Assembly (NCBI GenBank): GCA_002159155.1
Contig: LZRQ01000028.1
Location: forward strand, 1-28,507
Length of the DNA: 28,507 nt
DNA from: Firmicutes bacterium ZCTH02-B6
GTDB lineage: Bacteria > Bacillota > Limnochordia > Limnochordales > ZCTH02-B6
Reading direction: 5' to 3'
Shown: positions 8,420 through 15,529 of the stretch, in pieces
Layout: every line of letters starts with the position of its first letter
How positions within the stretch are numbered: the stretch's first letter is position 1
The notes under the pieces: generated by a model
Seen by the model: only the letters and a program-made list of their open reading frames with translations
Database searches by the model: none
Told to the model about the DNA's origin: nothing
Translations under genes and position numbers: made by a program

Positions 8420-9631
8420 TTGCAGGAGAACGTACGCCTGAGCTTGTCCAACCAAGAGTTCCATGCGCGGCGGAAACGCTTGTTCTCGTACCTGGCCGAG
8501 CGGCCCGGGGGCGGCGTGGACGCCGTCGTCCTCTTCTTGCCCCACAACGTGTCCTATTTCGCCAAGTTCGGCTTCATGGTCACTGAGCGGCCGATCGCCC
8601 TGGTGCTCGCACCAGAGCGCGCGGCGCTGCTCGTCCCACGCCTGGAAAAGGAGCACGCCGAGGCAGTTGCCCTCGTGGATGAGGTTGCCGTGTATCCGGA
8701 GTATCCGGATGTGCGTCACCCGATGGAGTACTTGCGGGATTTGCTGCGGGGAATGGGTCTCTCCGCCGCCACCATTGGGTGCGATGCCGCGGGAGCGTCC
8801 CAGGTGTTTGGCTACCGGGGGCCGCTTCTTGCACAGCTGTTGCCGGATGCGCGCGTCGAATCGGTCTTGGATGACATCGAGACGCTGCAGATGATTAAGT
8901 CTAAGGAGGAACTGGAGCTTATCGAGCTCAGCGCCCACTGGGGGCACCGAGCCCATCAGTTACTGCAGCAATACGCGCGACCCGGCATCGGCGAGGTCGA
9001 GCTTTCGCAGCGGGCGTCGGCCGATGCAACGCAAGAGATGCTGGCTGCTTTGGGGCCGGGTTACGTGCCACAGAGCTGGGAGAAGGCTGGGGCTCACGCA
9101 GGTTTCCACGGTCAGGTGGGGAGACAGTCCGCCCTGCCGCATGTGCTGACATCCAACGCGAAGCTCATGCCCGGCGATGTCCTGGTCTCCTTGGCGACTT
9201 CCACCGTGGCCGGCTACAGCAGCGAACTGGAGCGGACCATGATCATGGGCGAGCCATCCCGGGAGCAGGAGCGCTACTTCCGGCTCATGTTGGAGGCACA
9301 GGAGCTGGCGCTGGGGATGATGCGGCCAGGGATCCGTTGCGCTGACGTGGACGCCGCCGTGCGCCGGTTCTTCCGGGTCAACGGACTCATGCCCTATTGG
9401 CGCCACCATACGGGCCACGGTTTGGGTAGGCTCCTACACGAGCCGCCTTACCTGGACGTCGGGGACGAGCGGGTGCTCGCCCCGGGCATGGTCGTTTCCG
9501 TAGAACCCGGCATTTACGTTCCTGAGCTAGGTGGGTTCCGGCACTCGGACACGGTGGTTGTTACTGAGAACGGCATTCGCACGCTGACTACTTATCCCCG
9601 GCGGCTTGAGGACCTCATTATCCCCTGCTGA
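8420..9631 (+). CDS. M24 family (aminopeptidase P/creatinase fold) protein with altered metal site
   Basis: The 403-residue protein has the two-domain layout of aminopeptidase P/prolidase/creatinase: an N-terminal creatinase-like domain (about 1-160) and a C-terminal pita-bread domain (about 170-400). His333 (HTGHGLG) and Glu362 (VEPGIY) of the five-ligand Asp-Asp-His-Glu-Glu site are kept. By alignment in the head, the first Asp is replaced (L258 in VSLATS), the second is Glu269 (SSELERT in place of SDITRT), and the last Glu is Ser376 (FRHSDT in place of VRIED). It may therefore be a metal-free hydrolase like creatinase, or use a different centre. The TTG start at 8420 has AGGCAGG at 8404-8410. 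It ends the first transport operon, so its substrate may be what that transporter imports (inference). Confidence 0.85.
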   Translation: MQENVRLSLSNQEFHARRKRLFSYLAERPGGGVDAVVLFLPHNVSYFAKFGFMVTERPIALVLAPERAALLVPRLEKEHAEAVALVDEVAVYPEYPDVRHPMEYLRDLLRGMGLSAATIGCDAAGASQVFGYRGPLLAQLLPDARVESVLDDIETLQMIKSKEELELIELSAHWGHRAHQLLQQYARPGIGEVELSQRASADATQEMLAALGPGYVPQSWEKAGAHAGFHGQVGRQSALPHVLTSNAKLMPGDVLVSLATSTVAGYSSELERTMIMGEPSREQERYFRLMLEAQELALGMMRPGIRCADVDAAVRRFFRVNGLMPYWRHHTGHGLGRLLHEPPYLDVGDERVLAPGMVVSVEPGIYVPELGGFRHSDTVVVTENGIRTLTTYPRRLEDLIIPC

Positions 9632-9951
9632 CCTGCCTCGTTTCCTGAACAACCGCGACCGGCAATGCCGGTGCCGCGGGCAACCAGTCACGGGATGATC
9701 CTATGTGGCCGGCCGCATGAGCGGCCGGCCGCCGCGCGTCCTTTGCTGAGAAGGCTCAATCGTCGTTTTGAATCCGTAACCGGCAGAATTGAGGCAGGTG
9801 TACCTTTCTTTTATGGCGAAACACGGGGCCATCGAAATCGGCTTTCGATGGGGGAGGGATGCCTTGGCAAGGATCAGCCAGCACTGGGATTTACAGACTT
9901 TACCTGAACTTGCCGCGCAGCGGCGAATTTCGGGGTAGGAGGGATGCATCG
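9632..9951. other. 320-base intergenic region with three inverted repeats
   Basis: No convincing gene is present. There are three inverted repeats. The first is CCGCGACCGGC-AAT-GCCGGT with a further CGCGG arm (9653-9679, a 2-base bulge). The second is the perfect hairpin at 9707-9730. The third is ATCGAAA-TCGGC-TTTCGAT (9831-9849). A weak promoter-like pair TTGAGG (9789-9794), 17 bases, TATGGC (9812-9817) lies between the second and third. An in-frame ATG at 9859 would add 31 residues before the signal peptide of the next protein and is unlikely to be used. Confidence 0.6.
9707..9730 (+). terminator. Perfect 10-bp GC hairpin after the M24 gene
   Basis: GGCCGGCCGC, loop ATGA, GCGGCCGGCC. The stem is perfect and very stable but is not followed by a T-run (GCCGCGCGTCCTTTGC), so it is either a weak intrinsic terminator or an mRNA 3'-end stabiliser. 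Its place between the two transport cassettes suggests it separates two transcripts. Confidence 0.5.
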
Positions 9952-11508
9952 ATGCAGTCCATTCGCCGGGCCGCACAGCTGGTCGCGTTCGTGAGCCTCG
10001 TGTTGGTGCTGTCGGTTGGTAGCGCGTTTGCCCAAAGCCGGCTGATTATCGCCTCCGGCACCGACGCGGTCACGCTGGACGCCCATCGCATCACCGACTC
10101 ACCTTCGGCAACGGTGTCCGAGCACATTACCGAGCCCTTGTTTGAACTGACTCCCGACGGTCAGATTGTGCCGCATCTGGTGGAGTCCTACGAGGTTTCC
10201 GACGACGGTCTTGTGTGGACGCTGCACCTGCGCCAGGGTATCCGCTTCCACGACGGCACGCCCTTCAACGCTGCCGCGGTCAAGTATAATCTCGACCGGA
10301 TACTGGACCCGGCCAACGCAGTCACCTTCCGGTTTTTGATCGACCCCGTGATCTCGGTGGAAGTCGTCGACGATTACACCGTCCGGCTGACGACCGGGGC
10401 GCCTTTCGCTCCGATCCTAGCCCATTTGACCCATAGCAGCATCGGCATGCTGAGCCCGGCCGCCCTCGAGCGGTACGGCGAGGACATCGCCCGCAATCCG
10501 GTCGGTACGGGGCCGTTCCGCTTTAAGGAGTGGGTACGCAACGATCGCATCGTGCTGGAGCGAAACCCCGACTACTGGGGCGAGCCTCCGCAGGTCGATG
10601 AGATCGTGTTCCGGGTCGTGCCCGAGGACGGTGCCCGCATGCTGATGGTCCAGACGGGCGAGGCGCACGTGGCCGTCCGTGTGCCGCCTGACATGGTCAG
10701 CGTGCTGGAGCGGGACCCCAACGTGAACGTGGTCTTCACGCCCAGCGTGCGCACCATCTACATCGGCTTCAACACCTACCAGCGCGCGGACCGGCCCAAG
10801 AACCCCTTCACCGACGTTCGCGTGCGGCAGGCGTTCAACTACGCGGTCGATAACGCGGCCATCAACGAGTTCATCCTGGGCGGCATGGGCCGGCCGTCGG
10901 ATGCGCCCATCGCGCCCGGCATTTTCGGGTACGCGGCCATTGGTGGCTACGAATACAATCCGGAAAAGGCTCGCCAGCTCCTGGCCGAGGCCGGTTATCC
11001 CAACGGATTCCGGGTTCAGTTTTACTCGCCGTCGGGCCGGTACCTCAAGGACCTGGAGGTGGCCGAAGCGGTCCAGGCGCAGCTGGCGGAAGTGGGCATT
11101 CAGGCCGACATCGTGACGCTTGAATGGGCCACGTACCTCGACGCCACCAACCGGCCGGCCCATGAAAACGAAGTGCCCATGTTCCTGCTGGGCTGGGGCA
11201 CGGTGACGGGCGACGCCGACTACGGCCTGTATCCGCTGTTCCACTCCAGCCAGTGGGTGCCGACCGGTTCCAACCGCGCGTTCTACAGCAACCCGCGGGT
11301 GGATGAGCTGCTGGACCGGGCCCGCACAACGCCGGACGACGCGGTGCGGCGTGCGGCCTATGAGGAAGCGATGCGGATCATCATGGAGGACGCGCCGTGG
11401 TTGTTCCTTCACGCGGAGACCCAGATCACGGCCATCCGCAGCAACGTGGAAGGCGTCATCGTCCACCCGACGGAGCGGATCATCGCCTCCGGCGCCCGCA
11501 TCCGCTGA
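9952..11508 (+). CDS. ABC transporter substrate-binding protein, family 5 (peptide type), cassette 2
   Basis: Paralogue of the binding protein at 4952-6493, collinear along its whole length with shared blocks: SPS.......LFEL, DGTPFNA, NPVGTGPF, DVRVRQAFNYAVDN, GRPSDAP, EWATYLD, GWG.....DADY, FYSNP, VHPTER. The signal peptide is about residues 1-27 (SVGSAFA then Q), again without a lipobox cysteine. ATG 9952 has AGGAGGG at 9937-9943, an excellent site. Length is 518. The lead permease follows after 117 bases that contain a long stem-loop. The ligand is unknown, and the duplication suggests a related but different specificity. Confidence 0.92.
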   Translation: MQSIRRAAQLVAFVSLVLVLSVGSAFAQSRLIIASGTDAVTLDAHRITDSPSATVSEHITEPLFELTPDGQIVPHLVESYEVSDDGLVWTLHLRQGIRFHDGTPFNAAAVKYNLDRILDPANAVTFRFLIDPVISVEVVDDYTVRLTTGAPFAPILAHLTHSSIGMLSPAALERYGEDIARNPVGTGPFRFKEWVRNDRIVLERNPDYWGEPPQVDEIVFRVVPEDGARMLMVQTGEAHVAVRVPPDMVSVLERDPNVNVVFTPSVRTIYIGFNTYQRADRPKNPFTDVRVRQAFNYAVDNAAINEFILGGMGRPSDAPIAPGIFGYAAIGGYEYNPEKARQLLAEAGYPNGFRVQFYSPSGRYLKDLEVAEAVQAQLAEVGIQADIVTLEWATYLDATNRPAHENEVPMFLLGWGTVTGDADYGLYPLFHSSQWVPTGSNRAFYSNPRVDELLDRARTTPDDAVRRAAYEEAMRIIMEDAPWLFLHAETQITAIRSNVEGVIVHPTERIIASGARIR

Positions 11509-11566
11509 GAAGCCGTGTGTGGGCATGGGGCATAGCTCAACGGTGTGTGACTAAAGGGTGAGTCAC

Positions 11567-11604
11567 GAGAGGGAGGGGATCGCCCCGGCGACCCCCTCCT
11601 TCTC
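11567..11604 (+). terminator. Long stem-loop between binding protein and permease, cassette 2
   Basis: The arms at 11567-11584 and 11587-11604 pair over 18 positions with one G-U and one A-C mismatch; the innermost pairs must open to form a loop. There is no T-run after it. TCTCAC (11601-11606) can instead pair with GTGAGA (11613-11618), which lies in the leader just before the permease start, so two mutually exclusive folds are possible. Its position matches the hairpin at 6524-6557 in cassette 1. A role in setting the binding-protein to permease ratio is inference. Confidence 0.55.
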
Positions 11605-11625
11605 ACGACGGGGTGAGAGAAACCG

Positions 11626-12546
11626 GTGTCCCAATACATCTTGCGTCGCCTCGCACTGGTCTTGCCGGTGCTGGTGGGCGTCTCCATCGTCGTGTTTTCC
11701 ATGGTGCGCCTGATCCCCGGCGATCCGGCGCGGGTGATGGCCGGGGAGGCTGCCAGCGAGGAAGTTGTGGAGATGATCCGCCAGCAGCTGGGGCTCAACG
11801 AGCATCCGGTGGTTCAGTATTGGATCTTCTTAAAGAACCTGTTCAGGGGCGATCTGGGACGGTCGACGCTGTCGCGATTGCCGGTTTTGGACGAGATCAC
11901 CGCGGCGTTGCCGGGCACCCTCCAGCTCGCCGTGGCCAGCATGGTCATCGCTACGGCCCTTGGGGTCACCACCGGCCTGCTCAGCGCGGTGCGGCCCAAC
12001 TCGTGGGTCGACGCGCTGAGTATGTTCATCGCCCTCGTAGGCGTCTCGATGCCCGTCTTTTGGCTCGGCCTCATGCTGATGCTTTTGTTTTCCCTGCACT
12101 TGGGCTGGTTTCCCACCGCGGGCCACGGCACGTGGCGCCACCTAGTGCTTCCGTCCATAACGCTGGGGCTATCCTCGGCCGCCATCATCGCCCGCATGAC
12201 GCGCTCGAGCATGCTGGAGGTGCTGCGGCAAGACTATGTGCGGACGGCACGGGCCAAAGGGGTGCCCGAACGGGGTGTGGTGCTGCGCCACGCGTTCCGC
12301 AACGCCCTCATCCCCGTGGTGACGGTGATGGGGTTGCAGTTTGGAAACTTGCTGGGCGGGGCCGTCTTGACGGAGACCGTATTCGCCTGGCCTGGCATCG
12401 GCCGCCTGATGGTGGGCGCCATTACGGCCCGGGACTATCCGGTGGTGCAGGGGGCGGTCCTCACGGTGGCGGTCGGGTTTATCTTGATCAACCTCCTGGT
12501 GGACGTGCTGTATGCCTACATCGACCCGACCATCCGCTATGACTAA
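11626..12546 (+). CDS. ABC transporter permease, DppB/OppB type, cassette 2
   Basis: Membrane subunit of a peptide-type importer, 306 residues. It begins MSQYILRRLALVLPVLVG, with RLIPGDPAR after helix 1, an EAA-like loop (YVRTARAKGVPERGVVLRHA) and a terminal IDPTIRYD. It is strongly similar to the permease at 6580-7524, including AVLTE-VFAWPG and RDYPVVQGA. The GTG at 11626 has only a modest upstream GGTGAGAG, part of a possible second hairpin, so initiation may be regulated or weak. The downstream permease follows immediately. Confidence 0.92.
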   Translation: MSQYILRRLALVLPVLVGVSIVVFSMVRLIPGDPARVMAGEAASEEVVEMIRQQLGLNEHPVVQYWIFLKNLFRGDLGRSTLSRLPVLDEITAALPGTLQLAVASMVIATALGVTTGLLSAVRPNSWVDALSMFIALVGVSMPVFWLGLMLMLLFSLHLGWFPTAGHGTWRHLVLPSITLGLSSAAIIARMTRSSMLEVLRQDYVRTARAKGVPERGVVLRHAFRNALIPVVTVMGLQFGNLLGGAVLTETVFAWPGIGRLMVGAITARDYPVVQGAVLTVAVGFILINLLVDVLYAYIDPTIRYD

Positions 12547-12574
12547 AGAGGAAGCAGCTAAGGGGGAAACAGCG

Positions 12575-13474
12575 GTGGGCAACTGGATCGGAGCTCCCGC
12601 GGACGGCACGGCCGCCGTAGACACCGCCCGCTCGGAGGCGTCCTGGCGGCACGTTGTACGCCGGCTGGCGCGCAACCGATTGGCCATGGTGGGTTTGGCC
12701 ATCATCTTGACGTTTGTGGCGCTGGCGGTGCTGGCACCGTGGATCGCGCCCCACGACCCGTTGCGCTCGAGCTTCGCCAAGCGCCTGCAACCCCCGTCCT
12801 CGGAGCACTGGCTGGGGACGGACGAACTAGGCCGGGACATGTTGAGCCGCCTTTTGCACGGTGCCCGGATCAGCCTGCGGATCGGCCTCATCTCGGTCGC
12901 CATCGGCATCGCAGTGGGTGTGCCGCTGGGCGCTGTGTCCGCCTACTACGGCGGCTGGGTGGACCTTATCGTCCAGCGGGTGATCGACGTCATGCTGGCC
13001 TTCCCGGGCATCCTCCTGGCCATCGTGCTCGTGAGCACCTTGGGCGTCGGTCTGGAAAACGTCATGATCGCGGTGGGGGTCGTGTCAATACCGGTTTATA
13101 CCCGGCTGGTGCGGGGATCGGCCTTGGCGGTGAAACGCAAGGAGTTTGTGGAAGCGGCCCGGGCCGCTGGAGCCCGGGATGTGGTCATCATCGCCCGCCA
13201 CATCTTGCCCAATTGCATTGCCCCCGTCATTGTCCAGTCCACGCTGCAGATCGGTTCGGCGATCTTGTGGGCCGCGGGACTTGGTTTCCTTGGACTTGGC
13301 GCCCAGCCGCCGACGCCCGAGTGGGGGACCATCTTGAGCCGAGGCCGGCAGTACTTGTTGGTTGCGCCCCACATCACCACCGCAACGGGTTTGAGCATCA
13401 TGCTGGTCGTGCTCGGTTTCAACTTGCTGGGGGACGGCCTCAGGGACGCGCTGGACCCGCGCATGCGGGAGTAG
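12575..13474 (+). CDS. ABC transporter permease, DppC/OppC type, cassette 2
   Basis: Second membrane subunit. Signature HWLGTDELGRDMLSRLLHGAR, EAA-like loop EFVEAARAAGARDVVIIARH, then GLGAQPPTPEWG and GDGLRDALDPRM. I prefer GTG 12575 because AGGGGG (12561-12566) lies 8 bases upstream and the resulting 299 residues match the 298 of the cassette 1 paralogue. An ATG at 12539, overlapping the previous stop, has no visible ribosome binding site but could be used by translational coupling. The last 35 bases overlap the convergent gene on the other strand. No ATPase genes follow. Confidence 0.92.
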   Translation: MGNWIGAPADGTAAVDTARSEASWRHVVRRLARNRLAMVGLAIILTFVALAVLAPWIAPHDPLRSSFAKRLQPPSSEHWLGTDELGRDMLSRLLHGARISLRIGLISVAIGIAVGVPLGAVSAYYGGWVDLIVQRVIDVMLAFPGILLAIVLVSTLGVGLENVMIAVGVVSIPVYTRLVRGSALAVKRKEFVEAARAAGARDVVIIARHILPNCIAPVIVQSTLQIGSAILWAAGLGFLGLGAQPPTPEWGTILSRGRQYLLVAPHITTATGLSIMLVVLGFNLLGDGLRDALDPRMRE

Positions 13475-14015
13475 GGACGGCAGCCAGCAGGCTGACGCTG
13501 GCAGGCAGGCCGGCGTCCCATGGACGGAAGGTGAATGGCTGGGCGGCCCAGGGATGTGCGGCCAACAGCTCCCAACCAACCTGCAGGGCCATAGGCGTGT
13601 CGATCATCTCCAGGTACTGGCCGAGGTCGACGGGTATCTGGAGCTCCTGCAACAGCCAAAACCCGCGCACGAAGGCTGAGCACTCGATCTCATCGGGCAC
13701 CTGGGTCCAGTGGAGGTCTTTTGTGATGGCCCGGTAGAGGGGTTTCTCGTCGAAATCCAGCACGTGCCCCAGTTCGTGGGCGAGGATGACCACCAGGTAG
13801 GAGAGCGGTTGTGTGCTCAGGTCAGGCTCCCACACCCACAAGGTGCGGTAAGCTGGGTGATAAAGCCACTGGCCGGGCTCGGTGCTGACGCCGAGACCCA
13901 CGTTCAACGATTCGAGTTTGGCCAGTAGCCGCTGGACATAGACGTTTTTGGGAAACAGCCGCCGGACTGCCCGGTGCGTTGGGTGCAGGCGGCCGCTTAT
14001 GGGGTGTCGCGCCAA
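13440..14015 (-). CDS. Small HELGH zinc-metalloprotease-like protein
   Basis: I do not recognise the family. The 191-residue protein has no signal peptide or membrane helix. A helix VVILAHELGHVLDF carries the HExxH zinc motif (H80, E81, H84). About 25 residues later DEIECSAFVRGF offers acidic residues (D108, E109, E111) that could be the third ligand, a layout like gluzincins such as ImmA/IrrE-type or SprT-like proteins. The TTG start at 14015 is preceded on its own strand by GGGGGG at a 7-base gap. The C-terminus (residues about 165-191) is Pro/Ala-rich and overlaps the end of the permease gene. The coding direction opposes all neighbours. The reading frame and ribosome binding site support a real gene; the function is open. 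Confidence 0.72.
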   Translation of the reverse strand: MARHPISGRLHPTHRAVRRLFPKNVYVQRLLAKLESLNVGLGVSTEPGQWLYHPAYRTLWVWEPDLSTQPLSYLVVILAHELGHVLDFDEKPLYRAITKDLHWTQVPDEIECSAFVRGFWLLQELQIPVDLGQYLEMIDTPMALQVGWELLAAHPWAAQPFTFRPWDAGLPASVSLLAAVPTPACAGPARP

Positions 14016-14201
14016 AGGTTATCCCCCCGTATGCAGGCCCGGTTCCACACGAGCCGGGACGGCTCCTGCGCTGAAATTTTGGCAGGTTTGGCACTCGCCG
14101 GCGGACGACGGCGATCGGGCTTGACGGTCGGGCACCATCCGCCGCAGCCTGGAGGTGTGGCCAGCGACGGTGGCCAACCCTTAGCGTAGAGGTGAGCCCG
14201 C
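14016..14201. other. Divergent intergenic region
   Basis: This 186-base gap separates the minus-strand metalloprotease-like gene from the plus-strand class V aminotransferase and must hold both leaders. Each ribosome binding site is visible (minus strand around 14023-14028, plus strand GAGGTGAG at 14189-14196). I see no convincing -35/-10 pair on either strand; TTGACG at 14121 lacks a partner. Confidence 0.5.
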
Positions 14202-15365
14202 ATGGTCGACTGGTTGGCGCTGCGGGAAACGATTCCCGCGCTGAAGGAGCAGGTGTATCTCAACACGGGTGTGTCGGGTCCTCCGCCTGCCCGGGTGGTG
14301 GAGCAGGAGCTTGCCTGGGTGCGGAGGCTTGCCGAGCACGGGCCGGGGCGGATGGACGTCCTGCAAGAGTCTACGGCGGAGCTGGACCGGGTGCGGGCCA
14401 CACTGGCAAAGTTGATTGGGGCCCGCACCGAGGAGATCGCCCTCACCCACAACTGCAGTGAAGGCCTGGCCATCGTGGCGGCCGGGTTGCCGCTGGCTGC
14501 CGGGGATGAGGTGCTGGTGACGGACCTAGAGCATATTTCCGGGCTCTTGCCCTGGTTCCACCTGGCCCGCCAGCGGGGCGTGCGCGTGCGGCGGGTCGCG
14601 GCACAACGGGCTCACTTGCAGGTGGACGACGTGCGGGCGAGCCTGTCGGACCGCACGCGCCTCATCTGCATGAGCCATGTGGCCTACAACACCGGTGCCG
14701 TATTGCCGGTCGCAGACGTGGCGGCTCTCGCCCGCGAGCGGGGTATATGGCTGCTGGTGGACGGCGCTCAGGGCCCGGGACAGCTGCCTGTGGACGTGAA
14801 GGCGCTCGGGTGCCACTTTTACGCGGCCGCCGGGCAAAAGTGGCTGCTGGGCCCAGACGGCACCGGCTTCCTCTACGTGGACGAAACCGCCACCGACGCG
14901 GTCGCCGTTACCCTCATCGGCTGGGCTTCGGTGACGCACGAGGACCGGCCGGCCGAAGAGTTCCGCTTCCATCCGGGCGCGCGTCGCTTTGAGGTGGCTG
15001 GAAAGCATGTGCCGTCGTTCGCTGCCCTGGGCGAGGCCGCTGCCATGTGGCAAGAGCTGGACCCGGTCGCGGTGCGGGCCCGCATCTTGTCCCTTGTAGC
15101 TCGCTTGCGCGAGGCGCTGGCAGGGATCCCTGGGGTCGAGGTGTTAAGCCCCGGCCCTGAGCCGCTCGGGTCTGGCTTGCTCGTTTTCCGCATCGATGGC
15201 GTCGACGCGGAGACCGCGGTGAATGCGCTCTGGGAACGGCACCGGATCGTGTGTCGTTGGCTCCCTAAGCCGAGAGCCGTACGTGCCTCCGTGCACGCCT
15301 TCAACACGGAAGACGACCTGGACCGCCTGGCCGCTGCCGTACACGAGCTGGCGGCTGGGCGCTAG
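14202..15365 (+). CDS. Class V PLP-dependent aminotransferase (cysteine desulfurase-like fold)
   Basis: Fold-type I PLP enzyme of the class V group, which includes cysteine desulfurases, isopenicillin-N epimerase-like enzymes and serine-glyoxylate aminotransferases. It has 387 residues. Features are YLNTGVSGPPP at the N-terminus, THNCSEGLAIV (PLP phosphate loop), DLEHISGLLPW, SHVAYNTGAVLPV, VDGAQGPGQLPVD (Asp-Gly-Ala-Gln) and the PLP lysine in AAAGQKWLLGPDG (K213). The long Cys loop of group I desulfurases (IscS type) is not evident, so desulfurase activity is unproven. The ATG at 14202 has GAGGTGAG five bases upstream. It seems to be a single gene ahead of the CtsR operon. Confidence 0.88.
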   Translation: MVDWLALRETIPALKEQVYLNTGVSGPPPARVVEQELAWVRRLAEHGPGRMDVLQESTAELDRVRATLAKLIGARTEEIALTHNCSEGLAIVAAGLPLAAGDEVLVTDLEHISGLLPWFHLARQRGVRVRRVAAQRAHLQVDDVRASLSDRTRLICMSHVAYNTGAVLPVADVAALARERGIWLLVDGAQGPGQLPVDVKALGCHFYAAAGQKWLLGPDGTGFLYVDETATDAVAVTLIGWASVTHEDRPAEEFRFHPGARRFEVAGKHVPSFAALGEAAAMWQELDPVAVRARILSLVARLREALAGIPGVEVLSPGPEPLGSGLLVFRIDGVDAETAVNALWERHRIVCRWLPKPRAVRASVHAFNTEDDLDRLAAAVHELAAGR

Positions 15366-15444
15366 GCCCACGTGCCCAGGGACGTTCGCAATCCCCGGCG
15401 CCGCTTGCAATTGGTTCTTTCCGCTCGATGGGCGCACGCACCCC

Positions 15445-15472
15445 TTGCGGCCATGGGTGTATATGGTATAAT
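15445..15472 (+). promoter_or_regulatory. Sigma-A promoter of the ctsR operon
   Basis: TTGCGG (15445-15450), a 16-base spacer and a perfect TATAAT (15467-15472). The transcription start would be about 15479, immediately before the CtsR operator, so CtsR binding would block initiation or escape. Confidence 0.8.
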
Positions 15473-15482
15473 CGAACCGCAA

Positions 15483-15499
15483 GGTCAAAGAAGGTCAAA
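15483..15499 (+). promoter_or_regulatory. CtsR operator (perfect heptad direct repeat)
   Basis: GGTCAAA-GAA-GGTCAAA matches exactly the known CtsR box, RGTCAAA-NAN-RGTCAAA. It lies just downstream of the -10 box and upstream of ctsR, so autoregulation of the whole ctsR-mcsA-mcsB-clpC operon is expected. It is the only such repeat I see in the window. Confidence 0.93.
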
Positions 15500-15529
15500 A
15501 GAGGAGGGGCGGCGGCAGAAGGGCCAACC

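Noticed and set aside
9859..9951. Upstream ATG extending the second binding protein by 31 residues
   Set aside because: It would bury the signal peptide. The ATG at 9952 has a near-perfect ribosome binding site and starts the signal peptide directly.
13710..13928. Plus-strand open frame of 72 codons opposite the HELGH gene
   Set aside because: No ribosome binding site. The minus-strand frame has the zinc motif, a proper start and a ribosome binding site.
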